From Lactobacillus gasseri ATCC 33323 = JCM 1131 (GTDB lineage Bacteria > Bacillota > Bacilli > Lactobacillales > Lactobacillaceae), in contig NC_008530.1 in assembly GCF_000014425.1 (NCBI RefSeq), forward strand, positions 1,798,001 to 1,862,000: DNA of 64,000 nucleotides. The letters run 5' to 3'. Position 1 is the stretch's first letter; each line of letters begins with the position of its first letter. Positions 17,203 to 26,384 of this stretch are shown here, one piece after another. Under the pieces are notes generated by a model, which was not told the DNA's origin, did no database searches, and worked only from the letters and a program-made list of their open reading frames with translations. The translations under genes and the position numbers were made by a program.

Positions 17203-18780
17203 CTAAATATAGTCCTTTAAATCAAGTATTTCGTCATATTGCTTTAACTCATCTTCTTCATAGTGGTGAATTACTTCAATGAAAGTTAAATTTGCAGCTA
17301 GCAAATATTGATGAATTATATCAGAAGTTTTTTTATCAAGAGAAGCGTTAATTTCATCGAGTAATAGGACTGGTCTTTCCATTAAAATTGCTCTAGCTAA
17401 TTCAATTCGTGCTAATTGTCCACCAGATAATTTATCCGCTGCTTCCCCCAATTGATAATCAAAACCTTTTTCTTTAATTAATCCATTTAAGTCTAATTTA
17501 TCGCAAACTTCCTCTACCTTTTCCCGGGAAATGTTTTTTCCTAAGGTTAAATTAAACAATAAACTATCCGCAAAAATAACCGGTGCTTGGCTTGCATATG
17601 AGAATAAGTCTGGAAATGTACCAGCTTTTACTCTTTTATCATTTAATCTAATCGCCTCTGCTTTTCCATATTTTCCATATAGTAAGAACTGCAATAAAGT
17701 CGACTTTCCTGCTCCAGATGGTCCAATGACAGCAATTTTCTTACCTGACTTGATGTTTAAGTCAATCCCAGTAGCTAATTGCTTACCATCTCTCTTTAAG
17801 ATCAAATCTTCTACTTGTAAATCCTGTAAACTTACAGCTTTACTATTTTCTTGATCTGTTTCTTTATCTAAAAAGTCATTAACCTTCTCAACAATCTTCT
17901 TAGTAGTAGACAGTTTACTTCTATCATCTAAGATAAATAAAATTGGATTTATAAATGAATTGGCTAATTGCACAATTGCAAATAAAGCTCCTAAACTTGT
18001 TTGTCCTTTTACAACTAAATAAATTCCAAATAGAAATGGCATCAAAAATGTAACAATATTCCCAACAAAATTAATCCATGAGTTCGTATCAAGGTTTAAG
18101 AGATTCATATTACTCAATGCCTGTTCTAGCTTAGAAATTGTTTGTTTATTTTTAGCACCCGCCTGATTTTGACCATCATATAAATGTAGCGTTTCAACAC
18201 CCGCTAAGAAATTTTTAGTCTGATTAACGTACTTACTATTAGCACTAGTCCACTTTTCAGAAGATTCTTGAATCGGCTTTTGAAAAACATTAGAAACAAT
18301 CATTGGAATAAAAGATCCAACTAGGAATAGTAATGTAAGTAGCCAATTAACTGCTAAAGCATAGCCTAGTGCTAATACTAATGAAAAAATCTGCATAATA
18401 ATTTCAATTTGAGCATTAAAACGATTAGTTTCAAGTAGTTTAAAATCATTAGTTAAAAATCCTAAACTATCACTATTTTCGTCTTTTGACTCTTCTAGCA
18501 TTCCACCCAAAATATGTGTTCTTAAATAAGTGTTAGTTTCCTTAATTGCACTAGTTTTCAATCTGTTAAATACTAGACTTGCAATTAAGGTAACAACTAA
18601 TGCTGCAATGATAATAGTCAAAAATTGCGCAATTTTATCCCAATTTTTATTAGTAGCAATATTAGTTAGTGTTTGCACAACATTGGCCATAATAATATTT
18701 TGAAAACTAGCAATTAAGCCGAAGATAATCATCAATACGAATCTAAATTTATTTGAATACTTAAACAGCATTTTCTTCAT
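17203..18780 (-). CDS. ABC transporter, fused permease and ATPase
   Basis: 525-residue half-transporter: about six N-terminal membrane helices and a C-terminal ATPase with Walker A GPSGAGKST, signature LSGGQLARIELARA and Walker B PVLLLDE. Exporter-type fold; works as a dimer. Divergent from an Rgg regulator across 100 bp that holds a perfect 16-bp palindrome, which suggests that Rgg controls it. Cargo unknown; no peptide gene found in the gap. Confidence 0.85.
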   Translation of the reverse strand: MKKMLFKYSNKFRFVLMIIFGLIASFQNIIMANVVQTLTNIATNKNWDKIAQFLTIIIAALVVTLIASLVFNRLKTSAIKETNTYLRTHILGGMLEESKDENSDSLGFLTNDFKLLETNRFNAQIEIIMQIFSLVLALGYALAVNWLLTLLFLVGSFIPMIVSNVFQKPIQESSEKWTSANSKYVNQTKNFLAGVETLHLYDGQNQAGAKNKQTISKLEQALSNMNLLNLDTNSWINFVGNIVTFLMPFLFGIYLVVKGQTSLGALFAIVQLANSFINPILFILDDRSKLSTTKKIVEKVNDFLDKETDQENSKAVSLQDLQVEDLILKRDGKQLATGIDLNIKSGKKIAVIGPSGAGKSTLLQFLLYGKYGKAEAIRLNDKRVKAGTFPDLFSYASQAPVIFADSLLFNLTLGKNISREKVEEVCDKLDLNGLIKEKGFDYQLGEAADKLSGGQLARIELARAILMERPVLLLDEINASLDKKTSDIIHQYLLAANLTFIEVIHHYEEDELKQYDEILDLKDYI

Positions 18781-18843
18781 CCCCTCATCGATTTAAACTT
18801 GTTGATAAGAGTATATGATGAGATTATACTTAAAAATGAATCT

Positions 18844-18859
18844 CTTGCAGATCTGCAAG
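18844..18859. promoter_or_regulatory. 16-bp palindrome between ABC exporter and Rgg gene
   Basis: CTTGCAGATCTGCAAG is a perfect inverted repeat in the divergent promoter region, 22 bp before the regulator's ATG. Likely operator, perhaps for Rgg itself. Confidence 0.6.
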
Positions 18860-18881
18860 TTAGTTTTTGGAGAATGAAAAA

Positions 18882-19742
18882 ATGTATGGTCATGAATTCA
18901 AAGAATTACGCTTAGAACAAGGTATTACGCAAAAAGAAGCCTGCCGTGGAATCTGCTCAGAATCAAAACTATCACGCTGGGAAAATGATCAAGTCGAGGT
19001 TGAATTTAGTACGGCAATGAATTTACTAAATAGAATTCACATTACTAGTCATGAATTTATGGGTTGGTCCAAATTTTCACCACGGCCAGAAATAGATCCT
19101 GAGCTTTCTGAAGCTATTGAAAAAGAAAATATTCCGTTTCTTAAACGAGTTACACAAAAACAACTAACTAAGTATCATAAAAATCATAATAAGTTTGACT
19201 TATTTATGGCCGCTAATCTATGTAATCAACTTTTTATCATCGAACATAAAAATTACTTGCCTCCTATTGACCAAAAAAAGCTTTTTGCAATTTTTTCAAA
19301 AGTCAATTTATGGAGTCAATACTATATTTCAGCATTTGGTGCATCAATTTTTCTATTCAATCCTAAGCAAATTTATGGTAGTTCAATGCAAATCATTCGT
19401 AATATTGACCGTCTTAAAGAAGCTGAAACTAGTTTTAACTTAGAAATCATTATGGGAAGTTTATCAGATGGTATTTTACGGCTGATTTCACTTAATGAAT
19501 TGTCTTACGCTCAAAAATTAGTCAAAGAGCTTAAAAAAATCGAATTACCACAATATTTAATGTTTTTTACCCTAACTTTGACCTATTTGCAAAAGGCAAT
19601 TGATTACATGAAAAATAGTGATGACAAACCAATACTTACATTAATTTCAGAAGTTTTAGATTTAGGATGCAGTGTCCAAGCCACCACCTACTTAGATATG
19701 TTTAAGTATTTAAAAGCTCAGCGAAAAAAATACAATTTTTAA
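18882..19742 (+). CDS. Rgg/GadR/MutR-family transcriptional regulator
   Basis: 286 residues, the usual Rgg length: N-terminal XRE helix-turn-helix (about 5-60, LRLEQGITQKEACRGICS...KLSRWEN) then an all-helical repeat domain that in relatives binds short hydrophobic peptides. I chose ATG 18882 (MYGHEFKELR) with GGAG 9 bases upstream over the TTG at 18867. No peptide pheromone gene was found in the flanks, so it may respond to another ligand. Confidence 0.85.
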   Translation: MYGHEFKELRLEQGITQKEACRGICSESKLSRWENDQVEVEFSTAMNLLNRIHITSHEFMGWSKFSPRPEIDPELSEAIEKENIPFLKRVTQKQLTKYHKNHNKFDLFMAANLCNQLFIIEHKNYLPPIDQKKLFAIFSKVNLWSQYYISAFGASIFLFNPKQIYGSSMQIIRNIDRLKEAETSFNLEIIMGSLSDGILRLISLNELSYAQKLVKELKKIELPQYLMFFTLTLTYLQKAIDYMKNSDDKPILTLISEVLDLGCSVQATTYLDMFKYLKAQRKKYNF

Positions 19743-19806
19743 CATAGCGTCTACATTCCTTTTTAAACAATCCCAATATATAGTCACGATCACTTAATAG
19801 GCATAA

Positions 19807-19837
19807 TAAAAAACGCAGTTTAAAGCTGCGTTTTTTA
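19807..19837. terminator. Bidirectional terminator
   Basis: AAAAAACGCAG / CTGCGTTTTTT stem serving the convergent Rgg gene and the small membrane protein cluster. Confidence 0.85.
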
Positions 19838-19853
19838 TAACTATAAAATACGA

Positions 19854-20114
19854 TCAAATTATCGTAGCAACAATCCAGACCATATTCGTAACCAATAATA
19901 CCAAATCTACTAGCCCTTTAAATAAATTTATTCTCCTTGTAACAGAATATCTATTAACTAAATATTCCATACTCGCACCAACAACTATATTCATTAATAC
20001 CATTACCATACGATAAGGAAAGCTTCCCCACCATGATGTCAAATTTAGCACTGCTAGTAGCGTAAAAGTTATTGTTACACTGTAAGAATAACTGATTAAT
20101 TTTACATTTTTCAT
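19854..20114 (-). CDS. Small membrane protein, unknown
   Basis: 86 residues with three hydrophobic segments, starting MKNVKLISYSYSV. ATG overlaps the stop of the upstream frameshifted gene in an ATGA arrangement, so translation was coupled. No family recognised; part of a cluster of four tiny membrane proteins. Confidence 0.6.
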   Translation of the reverse strand: MKNVKLISYSYSVTITFTLLAVLNLTSWWGSFPYRMVMVLMNIVVGASMEYLVNRYSVTRRINLFKGLVDLVLLVTNMVWIVATII

Positions 20115-20328
20115 AGGCTATTTTGGATCTCTTTAAAAATTGCATACCAGAAATATAGATATGCTGAAATACACATGACTAAAATAGGAACCTTAATCAA
20201 CAATGACCACTGCATTGTCATATTCATAATTGACACACGAATATTTGTTTTGAAAATAGCATCTACAAATAAAGGTAAAAAGGAACTACTCCTAGTAATA
20301 TCTTAAAAACTAATACTAATTTTTTCAT
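20111..20328 (-). pseudogene. Frameshifted small membrane protein gene
   Basis: ATG at 20328 opens MKKLVLVFKILLGVVPF and then hits TAG after 22 codons. Adding one T to the T5 run (minus strand CCTTTTTACC, near 20280) restores a frame of about 72 codons that ends at the TGA overlapping the next start codon. So it is a one-base deletion in a homopolymer, or a sequencing error. Confidence 0.6.
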
Positions 20329-20351
20329 AATATTATCCCTTTCAAAACAAT

Positions 20352-20591
20352 TTATTTCTTGAACTGTCTAGCTACTGCAGTAATTACCGTAAGTGCGTTA
20401 ACACAGACAAGAAATATAGTACCCATTAAGATTTCAGTATTCCAAAAGTCTTTAACTGCAGCTGCAGTGTGAACACCAAATAGCATAGTTCCAAAACTAT
20501 AATAGGCTGAATAAATCGTTATCAATATTAATCCGACTACATTGATAGCTATTAGACCTAATATCCATTTAATGAAATTCGTTCTAATCAC
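20352..20591 (-). CDS. Small membrane protein, unknown
   Basis: 79 residues, two long hydrophobic segments (about 8-32 and 51-73), GTG start at 20591. No recognised domain. Belongs to the small membrane protein cluster between the Rgg and pcp regions; such clusters often accompany ABC exporters or bacteriocins, but nothing here proves that. Confidence 0.55.
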   Translation of the reverse strand: MIRTNFIKWILGLIAINVVGLILITIYSAYYSFGTMLFGVHTAAAVKDFWNTEILMGTIFLVCVNALTVITAVARQFKK

Positions 20592-20614
20592 CCTGCACTT
20601 CTTTCAGTTAATTA

Positions 20615-20857
20615 TTATGATCTTAATAAAAAGTAATGGTACAAATACCAAGTTTCAACTATAAACACAATTACCAGATAACCATACCAATCGAAATTCG
20701 TATCATGATTACCAAATTGAGTTAAACAAACAAAGCTAGAAACAATAATCCCAATTAAGCAATAAGCAAATGGAAAACCATAGTTAATAATGTGCTGCCT
20801 AACTAATAGGCACAAAACAAAACCGATAACAGCTAAACTTAAAAAGATTCAAAACAT
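20615..20857 (-). pseudogene. Small membrane protein gene with early nonsense codon
   Basis: ATG at 20857 is preceded by AGGTGA, but codon 3 is TGA; the same frame then stays open for about 77 codons (IFLSLAVIGFVLCLLV...). Reading through gives a normal three-helix membrane protein, so the TGA (perhaps from TGG) probably inactivated it. Reinitiation at the TTG at 20815 would give a 66-residue product. Confidence 0.55.
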
Positions 20858-20872
20858 AGAGTCACCTATATT

Positions 20873-21520
20873 CTAGTGATTTGCGCCTTCAACTGCTTTA
20901 ATATCGCCTTTGCCGTCACGTTCAACAATTGCACCAAGAGCTGCAGTTAAACCTTTAACAATATCATCAAGAGCCATTGATGGTGTATTAGGACGATTTA
21001 CAACTTGCTCAGGTAAGAATGGAATATGAATAAATCCCGCCTTAATGTTAGGAAATTCCTTATCTCTCATATATTGAACTTGATACATAATATGATTACA
21101 TACATAAGTACCGGCAGTATTTGAAATGCTAGCTGGTAGGCCTGCATCCCTAATTGCCTTTGCTTCTGCCTTAATTGGCAATTGTGTAAAGTAGGCAGTT
21201 TCTCCATCTTCATGAATTGGTTCACCAAGTGGTTGATAACCTTCATTGTCTGGAATTCGACCATCATTGATATTAATTGCTACTCGCTCTGGGGTTAAGC
21301 CAAAGCGTCCGCCAGCTTGACCAACATTTAAAACATAATCAGGATTTTCTTTTTCAATTGCTTCTTTGACAACTTCAGCTGATTTATTAAAGACAGTTGG
21401 AATTTCCAATTTAATAATTTCAGCACCATTTATTTCATCAGGTAATCTTTTAACTGCTTCAATTGCGGGATTAATTTTATCTCCGCCAAATGGATCAAAT
21501 CCTGTTACTAAAATTTTCAT
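20873..21520 (-). CDS. pcp: Pyrrolidone-carboxylate (pyroglutamyl) peptidase
   Basis: 215-residue cysteine peptidase that removes N-terminal pyroglutamate from peptides. The signature [13 protein letters not shown] is at the N-terminus, and the catalytic Cys is in [11 protein letters not shown]. Follows DUF979 and DUF969 membrane genes with 18 bases between, a known conserved trio suggesting uptake of 5-oxoproline or its peptides. Confidence 0.93.
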
Positions 21521-21538
21521 AATATTATCCTTTCAAAA

Positions 21539-22462
21539 TTAAAATGCTAAAAAGTACATCAAACCAATTTGAATAATCAACAAAATAACTGCAACTGGTG
21601 CCTGCTGCTTAATAACGCCCATCTGATCTTTCATTTCTAAAAGAGCTACTGGCAAGGTGTTAAAGTTAGCAGCCATTGGCGTTACCAACGTTCCGCAGTA
21701 TCCTGATGTCATTCCAATTGCCGCAACAACTACTGGATTGGCTCCTTGAGCAATTACAAATGGAATACCAATTGCTGCTGTAATTACGGCAAAGGCTGCA
21801 AAAGCGTTACCCATGATATAAGTAAAGAGCGCCATCGCAATACAGTATAACGCCACTCCTAAGAAATGATTTCCAGCTGGAAAAACATGACTAATCATAT
21901 CAGCGGTTAACTTACCAACACCGCAGGTAGTAAAGACTACTCCCAGCATTGCTAATAGTTGCGGTAAAACGCCAGGTGCACCAACGCTACGCACCATTCG
22001 CTGAGAATCTTTAAAGACTTGCTTAGCTGGGGCCTTAGTTAAAATAATTGCTAAGATCAATGAAACAACGGCACCGATACCAATTCCAACTTGACCACCC
22101 AACGGTGTAAACTGCGCAATCAAAATAGAAGTTAACGCTAAAACTATACTTGGTAAAAATACTTTTGCACCTAAGCGCTTAGCACCTTCTTGTGCAGTTT
22201 TAGGATCTAACTTAGGTAAGTTACCAACTTGAATTTGTTTAAACAAGGCTAAAATTCCAATTACTAAAACCATTGCCCCAGAAACAACTGCTGGAATCCA
22301 ATCTCCGAAGGCAAAAATAATCGCTAAAAAGAACCAAAAAATAGCAGTTCCAATTCTTGCCTTATTTGCCTTATCGCGTAAAGTTTCAATTCCAGCAACT
22401 GCCATACACAGACCAATCAAGGCATAAAGAATGGCGAGTAAAAAGTTAATCGTATTTTGCAT
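21539..22462 (-). CDS. DUF979 family membrane protein
   Basis: 307 residues, about ten membrane helices. It always pairs with DUF969 and often with pcp; together they are thought to form a transporter. One base separates it from the DUF969 gene upstream. Confidence 0.88.
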   Translation of the reverse strand: MQNTINFLLAILYALIGLCMAVAGIETLRDKANKARIGTAIFWFFLAIIFAFGDWIPAVVSGAMVLVIGILALFKQIQVGNLPKLDPKTAQEGAKRLGAKVFLPSIVLALTSILIAQFTPLGGQVGIGIGAVVSLILAIILTKAPAKQVFKDSQRMVRSVGAPGVLPQLLAMLGVVFTTCGVGKLTADMISHVFPAGNHFLGVALYCIAMALFTYIMGNAFAAFAVITAAIGIPFVIAQGANPVVVAAIGMTSGYCGTLVTPMAANFNTLPVALLEMKDQMGVIKQQAPVAVILLIIQIGLMYFLAF

Positions 22463-22463
22463 T

Positions 22464-23147
22464 TTATTGACCCTCCCATTTCTTCATTTGACGGTCAAAG
22501 TATAGATTATAAGCAAAGACTAAAATAAAAGTGATAATCGCAATTGGAATCGTATTAAGCACAATCCCAACTGGATCAACCTTGTAGCCGAGCGATTTCA
22601 TGGTTGAAGAAATTAAAAGCACACCGCCGGAAGCCACAAATAAGTTTTGAGCAAAGAAGTTACCGAAGTTATCAACTGCTGCACTACGTCCCTTAATCAA
22701 GTCAATTTCTGACTCAGTTAATTTCTTCTTATCTTGGTCTTCAGCAGCCGCAATTACCATTGGAGCAATTAATGGACGAACAAATTGAACTTGTCCTTGA
22801 AGAGAAATTCCAAAGACGCCTGCTAATTCACGAATTAACAGATAGATATTTAAAATCTTTCCAGCAGTTAATTTTTTTAGCTTTTTAATTGCATTAACCG
22901 CATAATCTCTTAATCCGTGAGATTCAACTAACCCGATCATCGGTAAAGTTAGGAAGAACAAACTTACCATGCGATTATCTACAAAACTTTTTCCAATTAC
23001 TTCCAGCAATTTGACAAAATCCATCCCTGAGAATAATCCTGTTACAATTGCTGCAATAACTACAACTGCAGTCGTATCCCACTTTAGGACAAAACCGACC
23101 ACAATTATCAATATTCCTAACAGCTTTAAATATTCCATATCGCTCAT
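22464..23147 (-). CDS. DUF969 family membrane protein
   Basis: 227 residues, first gene of the DUF969-DUF979-pcp operon. Several helices; conserved segments LPMIGLVESHGLRDYA and LAGVFGISLQGQVQFVRPL typify the family. Likely transporter half. Confidence 0.88.
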   Translation of the reverse strand: MSDMEYLKLLGILIIVVGFVLKWDTTAVVVIAAIVTGLFSGMDFVKLLEVIGKSFVDNRMVSLFFLTLPMIGLVESHGLRDYAVNAIKKLKKLTAGKILNIYLLIRELAGVFGISLQGQVQFVRPLIAPMVIAAAEDQDKKKLTESEIDLIKGRSAAVDNFGNFFAQNLFVASGGVLLISSTMKSLGYKVDPVGIVLNTIPIAIITFILVFAYNLYFDRQMKKWEGQ

Positions 23148-23244
23148 TCCTTAAATAAAAAATAGAAAAATACTATAAAAACATTATACAAAATATAATA
23201 AAAAAATACGAGGGTTAACCTGTCCTTAGCATTAAGTAACTTGC

Positions 23245-23275
23245 TTGACCCCCCCCATCTGGATATACTTATGTT
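23245..23275 (+). promoter_or_regulatory. Promoter-like region with C8 tract before first GatC
   Basis: TTGACC (23245-23250) begins a C8 run; TATGTT lies 19 bp downstream and TATACT 13 bp downstream. A run of eight C is exceptional in this AT-rich DNA and lies in the promoter spacer, so its length would set promoter strength. Confidence 0.35.
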
Positions 23276-23302
23276 ATTAGTTACAAGGGATGATCACCAT
23301 TG

Positions 23303-24754
23303 ATGAATACTATTAATTTTTTCTTTAATTCTTTTGGTACAACAATAGTTATTCCAACAACAATTTTTATCATTGCTTTATTTGTAGGGTATGATCCTAA
23401 GAAAAGTTTACTTTATGGACTGTATGCGGGAATCGGGTTGACTGGTTTCTCATGGATTATCAATCAATTTACTCCAATAGTTATCAAAATTGTTTACAAA
23501 ATGGTCAATAATACTGGAATTAAAAGACCCATCGTTGACATAGGCTGGGAGGCTGGAGCAGTTGCCAGTTTTGGATCAGCTATTGGCTTAACATTTTTCA
23601 TATTTGGACTATTGGTAGAAATAATCTTATTTGCCACAAGAATTACAAAAGTCTTCATGCCATCCAACTTATGGAATAACTTTATCTTTATGCTCTGGGG
23701 AACACTAGCATTCTACATTACTCATGATTGGTGGCTTTCTTTAGGGCTTTCATTCTTTATGCTCCTCTACACCCTACTTTTTGCCGAAATTCAAGCAGAT
23801 CGCTGGGCAACTTACTATAAAAGCAAAAACATTACTGTTTGTTCTGCACAAAATATAGTTCAAACAATCCCCACGATTTTACTTGATCCACTTTGGAATC
23901 GACTAGGTTTTAATCGAACTACTCTCACACCAACTACTTTAAAGCAGAAGTTAGGAATATTTGGTGAGCCACCAATTCTAGGAGCTGCCTTAGGACTATT
24001 CATTAGCTTAATTGCAAATATCAAAGCTCTCAATCAGGTTAGTGCTTGGGAACAAATCTTTCAGTTTACCATTCAATTATCAGCTGTAATTACTATCTTC
24101 CCTTTAATTGCTACAGTCTTTAACATGGCCTTTACCCCTTTGGCCGAACAAATTGATAAAAGTCGCAAACAAAAGCAAAAGTCCAACACTGTTATTGAGA
24201 TAAATCCAATTCATGACAAAAAGAGGTGGTTTCTAGCAGTCGACGATAGCGTAGGATATGGTGAATCGGCTACTATAATTTCAGGCATAATTTTAATTCC
24301 AATTATGCTTATCTTGGCTTTCCTTTTACCTGGCAACAAAACTTTGCCAATCGTTGACTTAGTTTTACTTCCCTTTATGGTGGAATCGATCGTTGCAATA
24401 ACAAATGGTAATATTCTAAAAATCATTGCGACCAGTATAGTTTGGTTTAGTTTAGGACTTTATACAGCTAGCTGGCTAGGCCCGATTTATACCAACGCCA
24501 TTGCTCACTATGGTGTATCAATTCCTGCTGGCATTATTTTAGTTACCAGCTTTAGTTTGATGGCTCAGCCCTTTAATGCATTAATCTTTGTTGCCTTTAT
24601 TTCTCGCAGTCCTTTTTGGATTAGCTTATGTATTATCATTTATTTAATTTTATTATTTATTCTTAGACGATATCGTTCACAAATTTGGATTTACTTAAAC
24701 AAGATGGCTGCTAAAAATATCCAGATAAGGCATAAATCATCTTTTCAAAAATAA
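23303..24754 (+). CDS. PTS galactitol-type EIIC, copy 1
   Basis: 483 residues, polytopic EIIC of the galactitol (Gat) family: NTGIKRPIVDIGWEAGAVASFGS near residue 70 and FLAVDDSVGYGESAT in the second half. ATG 23303 directly follows an in-frame TTG. No EIIA/EIIB or metabolic genes adjoin. It is followed by a closely similar paralog. Confidence 0.85.
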   Translation: MNTINFFFNSFGTTIVIPTTIFIIALFVGYDPKKSLLYGLYAGIGLTGFSWIINQFTPIVIKIVYKMVNNTGIKRPIVDIGWEAGAVASFGSAIGLTFFIFGLLVEIILFATRITKVFMPSNLWNNFIFMLWGTLAFYITHDWWLSLGLSFFMLLYTLLFAEIQADRWATYYKSKNITVCSAQNIVQTIPTILLDPLWNRLGFNRTTLTPTTLKQKLGIFGEPPILGAALGLFISLIANIKALNQVSAWEQIFQFTIQLSAVITIFPLIATVFNMAFTPLAEQIDKSRKQKQKSNTVIEINPIHDKKRWFLAVDDSVGYGESATIISGIILIPIMLILAFLLPGNKTLPIVDLVLLPFMVESIVAITNGNILKIIATSIVWFSLGLYTASWLGPIYTNAIAHYGVSIPAGIILVTSFSLMAQPFNALIFVAFISRSPFWISLCIIIYLILLFILRRYRSQIWIYLNKMAAKNIQIRHKSSFQK

Positions 24755-24881
24755 AATAATTTAAAACTACTGGACTACACTGAGAGACATAATTCTAATT
24801 ATTAGCCTTCGCTTTTCTTCTTTTCTATACTTTTCTATACTAAGACTGGATGCTTGAGATGAAAAGAAAAGAGGCAAACTA

Positions 24882-26336
24882 ATGCTAAACAATATTCATA
24901 CTTTCTTTAACGCTTTTGGAGCAACCGTTATTGTTCCTATTATGATCTTTATTATTGCTTTATTTCTAAAAGTAAAACCAAAAAAAGCAATGATGTGTGG
25001 ATTTTATGCTGGAGTAGGTTTAACCGGATTTTCTTGGATTATTAACGAATTTACACCTGTAGTTACGAAGATTGTCCGTCAAATGGTCAATAACACTGGC
25101 ATCAAATTACCCGTTGTTGATATAGGCTGGCAGGCTGGTTCTCTTGCTAGTTTTGGTTCGCCGGTTGGCCTTACTTTTTTTGTATTTGGCTTAATAGCAG
25201 AATTTATTTTATTTGCTGTTGGAGTAACCAAGGTGTTCATGCCATCTAATCTTTGGAATAATTTTGGTTTCATGATTTGGGGGACTCTTGCTTTCTACGT
25301 AACTCATAATTGGTGGATTTCACTAGGTTTATCCTTTTTTATGCTTCTTTACACCTTACTATTAGCTGAAGTTCAGGCTGACCGTTGGTCAAGTTATTAT
25401 AAAATTGAAAATACCACTGTCTGTGCCGCACAAAACATTGTTCAAACAGTCCCCGCTATTCTTTTAGATCCTTTGTGGGATTTGCTTGGTTTTAATAAAG
25501 CGAACTTAACACCAGCAGCTTTTAAAGATAAGTTTGGCGTTTTTGGCGAACCAACAACATTAGGTGCTATTTTAGGAATAGTAATTGGTATTTTAGGTAA
25601 TATTAAAGATCTAACAACCATTAAGGCATGGGGACAAATTCTACAGTTTGCTGTTCAACTGTCAGCTGTTATGACAATCTTTCCTTTAGTTACTAATGTA
25701 TTCAGTAAGGCTTTTACTCCTCTAGCTAAGCAAATTGATAAAGAGAGGAAACAAAGTAAGAATCAAGATTCTGAGATAGATCCTATTCACGATAAAAAGC
25801 GTTGGTTCCTAGCAGTTGATGACGGTGTAGGTTATGGTGAGTCAGCTACGATTATTTCAGGAATTATCTTAATCCCAATTATGGTTGTTATTGCCTTTCT
25901 TTTACCAGGAAACAAAACGCTTCCTGTCGTTGATTTAATTTCACTCCCATTTATGGTTGAATCAATTGTTGCTATCACTGATGGTAATATCTTAAAGGTT
26001 ATTGCAAACGGGATTGTATGGTTTAGCTTAGGTTTGTATGCAGCTAGCTGGCTAGGTTCAATTTATACTGGAGCTATTTCTCAGTATGGTGCGACAATTC
26101 CGGCTGGTATTGTATTAGTTACTAGCTTTAACTTAATGGCTCGTCCCCTCAATGCGTTAGTTTTTGCAGCTTTCATCTCACAAAATCCTCTTTGGATTAG
26201 TCTATGCATCATTGTTTACTTGGCTTTGTTATTCATTTTAAGAAAATATCGCCCACAAATTTGGACTTACTTAAACAAAATGGCCACTAAAAATGTTCAC
26301 GCTAATCAAGACCTTAAACCATCCCCTAAAGACTGA
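24882..26336 (+). CDS. PTS galactitol-type EIIC, copy 2
   Basis: 484 residues, aligned to copy 1 without large gaps over nearly its whole length (for example VDIGWQAGSLASFGSPVGLT and FLAVDDGVGYGESAT). Tandem duplication, 127 bp between copies with its own AAAGAGG site. As with copy 1 the partner EIIA/EIIB proteins are not here. A pair of divergent EIICs could form a system with altered specificity. Confidence 0.85.
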   Translation: MLNNIHTFFNAFGATVIVPIMIFIIALFLKVKPKKAMMCGFYAGVGLTGFSWIINEFTPVVTKIVRQMVNNTGIKLPVVDIGWQAGSLASFGSPVGLTFFVFGLIAEFILFAVGVTKVFMPSNLWNNFGFMIWGTLAFYVTHNWWISLGLSFFMLLYTLLLAEVQADRWSSYYKIENTTVCAAQNIVQTVPAILLDPLWDLLGFNKANLTPAAFKDKFGVFGEPTTLGAILGIVIGILGNIKDLTTIKAWGQILQFAVQLSAVMTIFPLVTNVFSKAFTPLAKQIDKERKQSKNQDSEIDPIHDKKRWFLAVDDGVGYGESATIISGIILIPIMVVIAFLLPGNKTLPVVDLISLPFMVESIVAITDGNILKVIANGIVWFSLGLYAASWLGSIYTGAISQYGATIPAGIVLVTSFNLMARPLNALVFAAFISQNPLWISLCIIVYLALLFILRKYRPQIWTYLNKMATKNVHANQDLKPSPKD

Positions 26337-26384
26337 ATTTGTTACAATAAGTACAAAGGATCTGACAAAAGGACGTGAATATTG

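Noticed and set aside
17203-19742. Search for a short hydrophobic peptide pheromone gene near the Rgg regulator
   Set aside because: I found no 15-35 codon hydrophobic ORF with an SD in the divergent gap or downstream of the regulator.
19954-20145. 63-residue frame overlapping the small membrane protein genes
   Set aside because: Out of frame with the coupled ATGA gene pair and without an SD; the frameshift-corrected upstream gene explains the region better.
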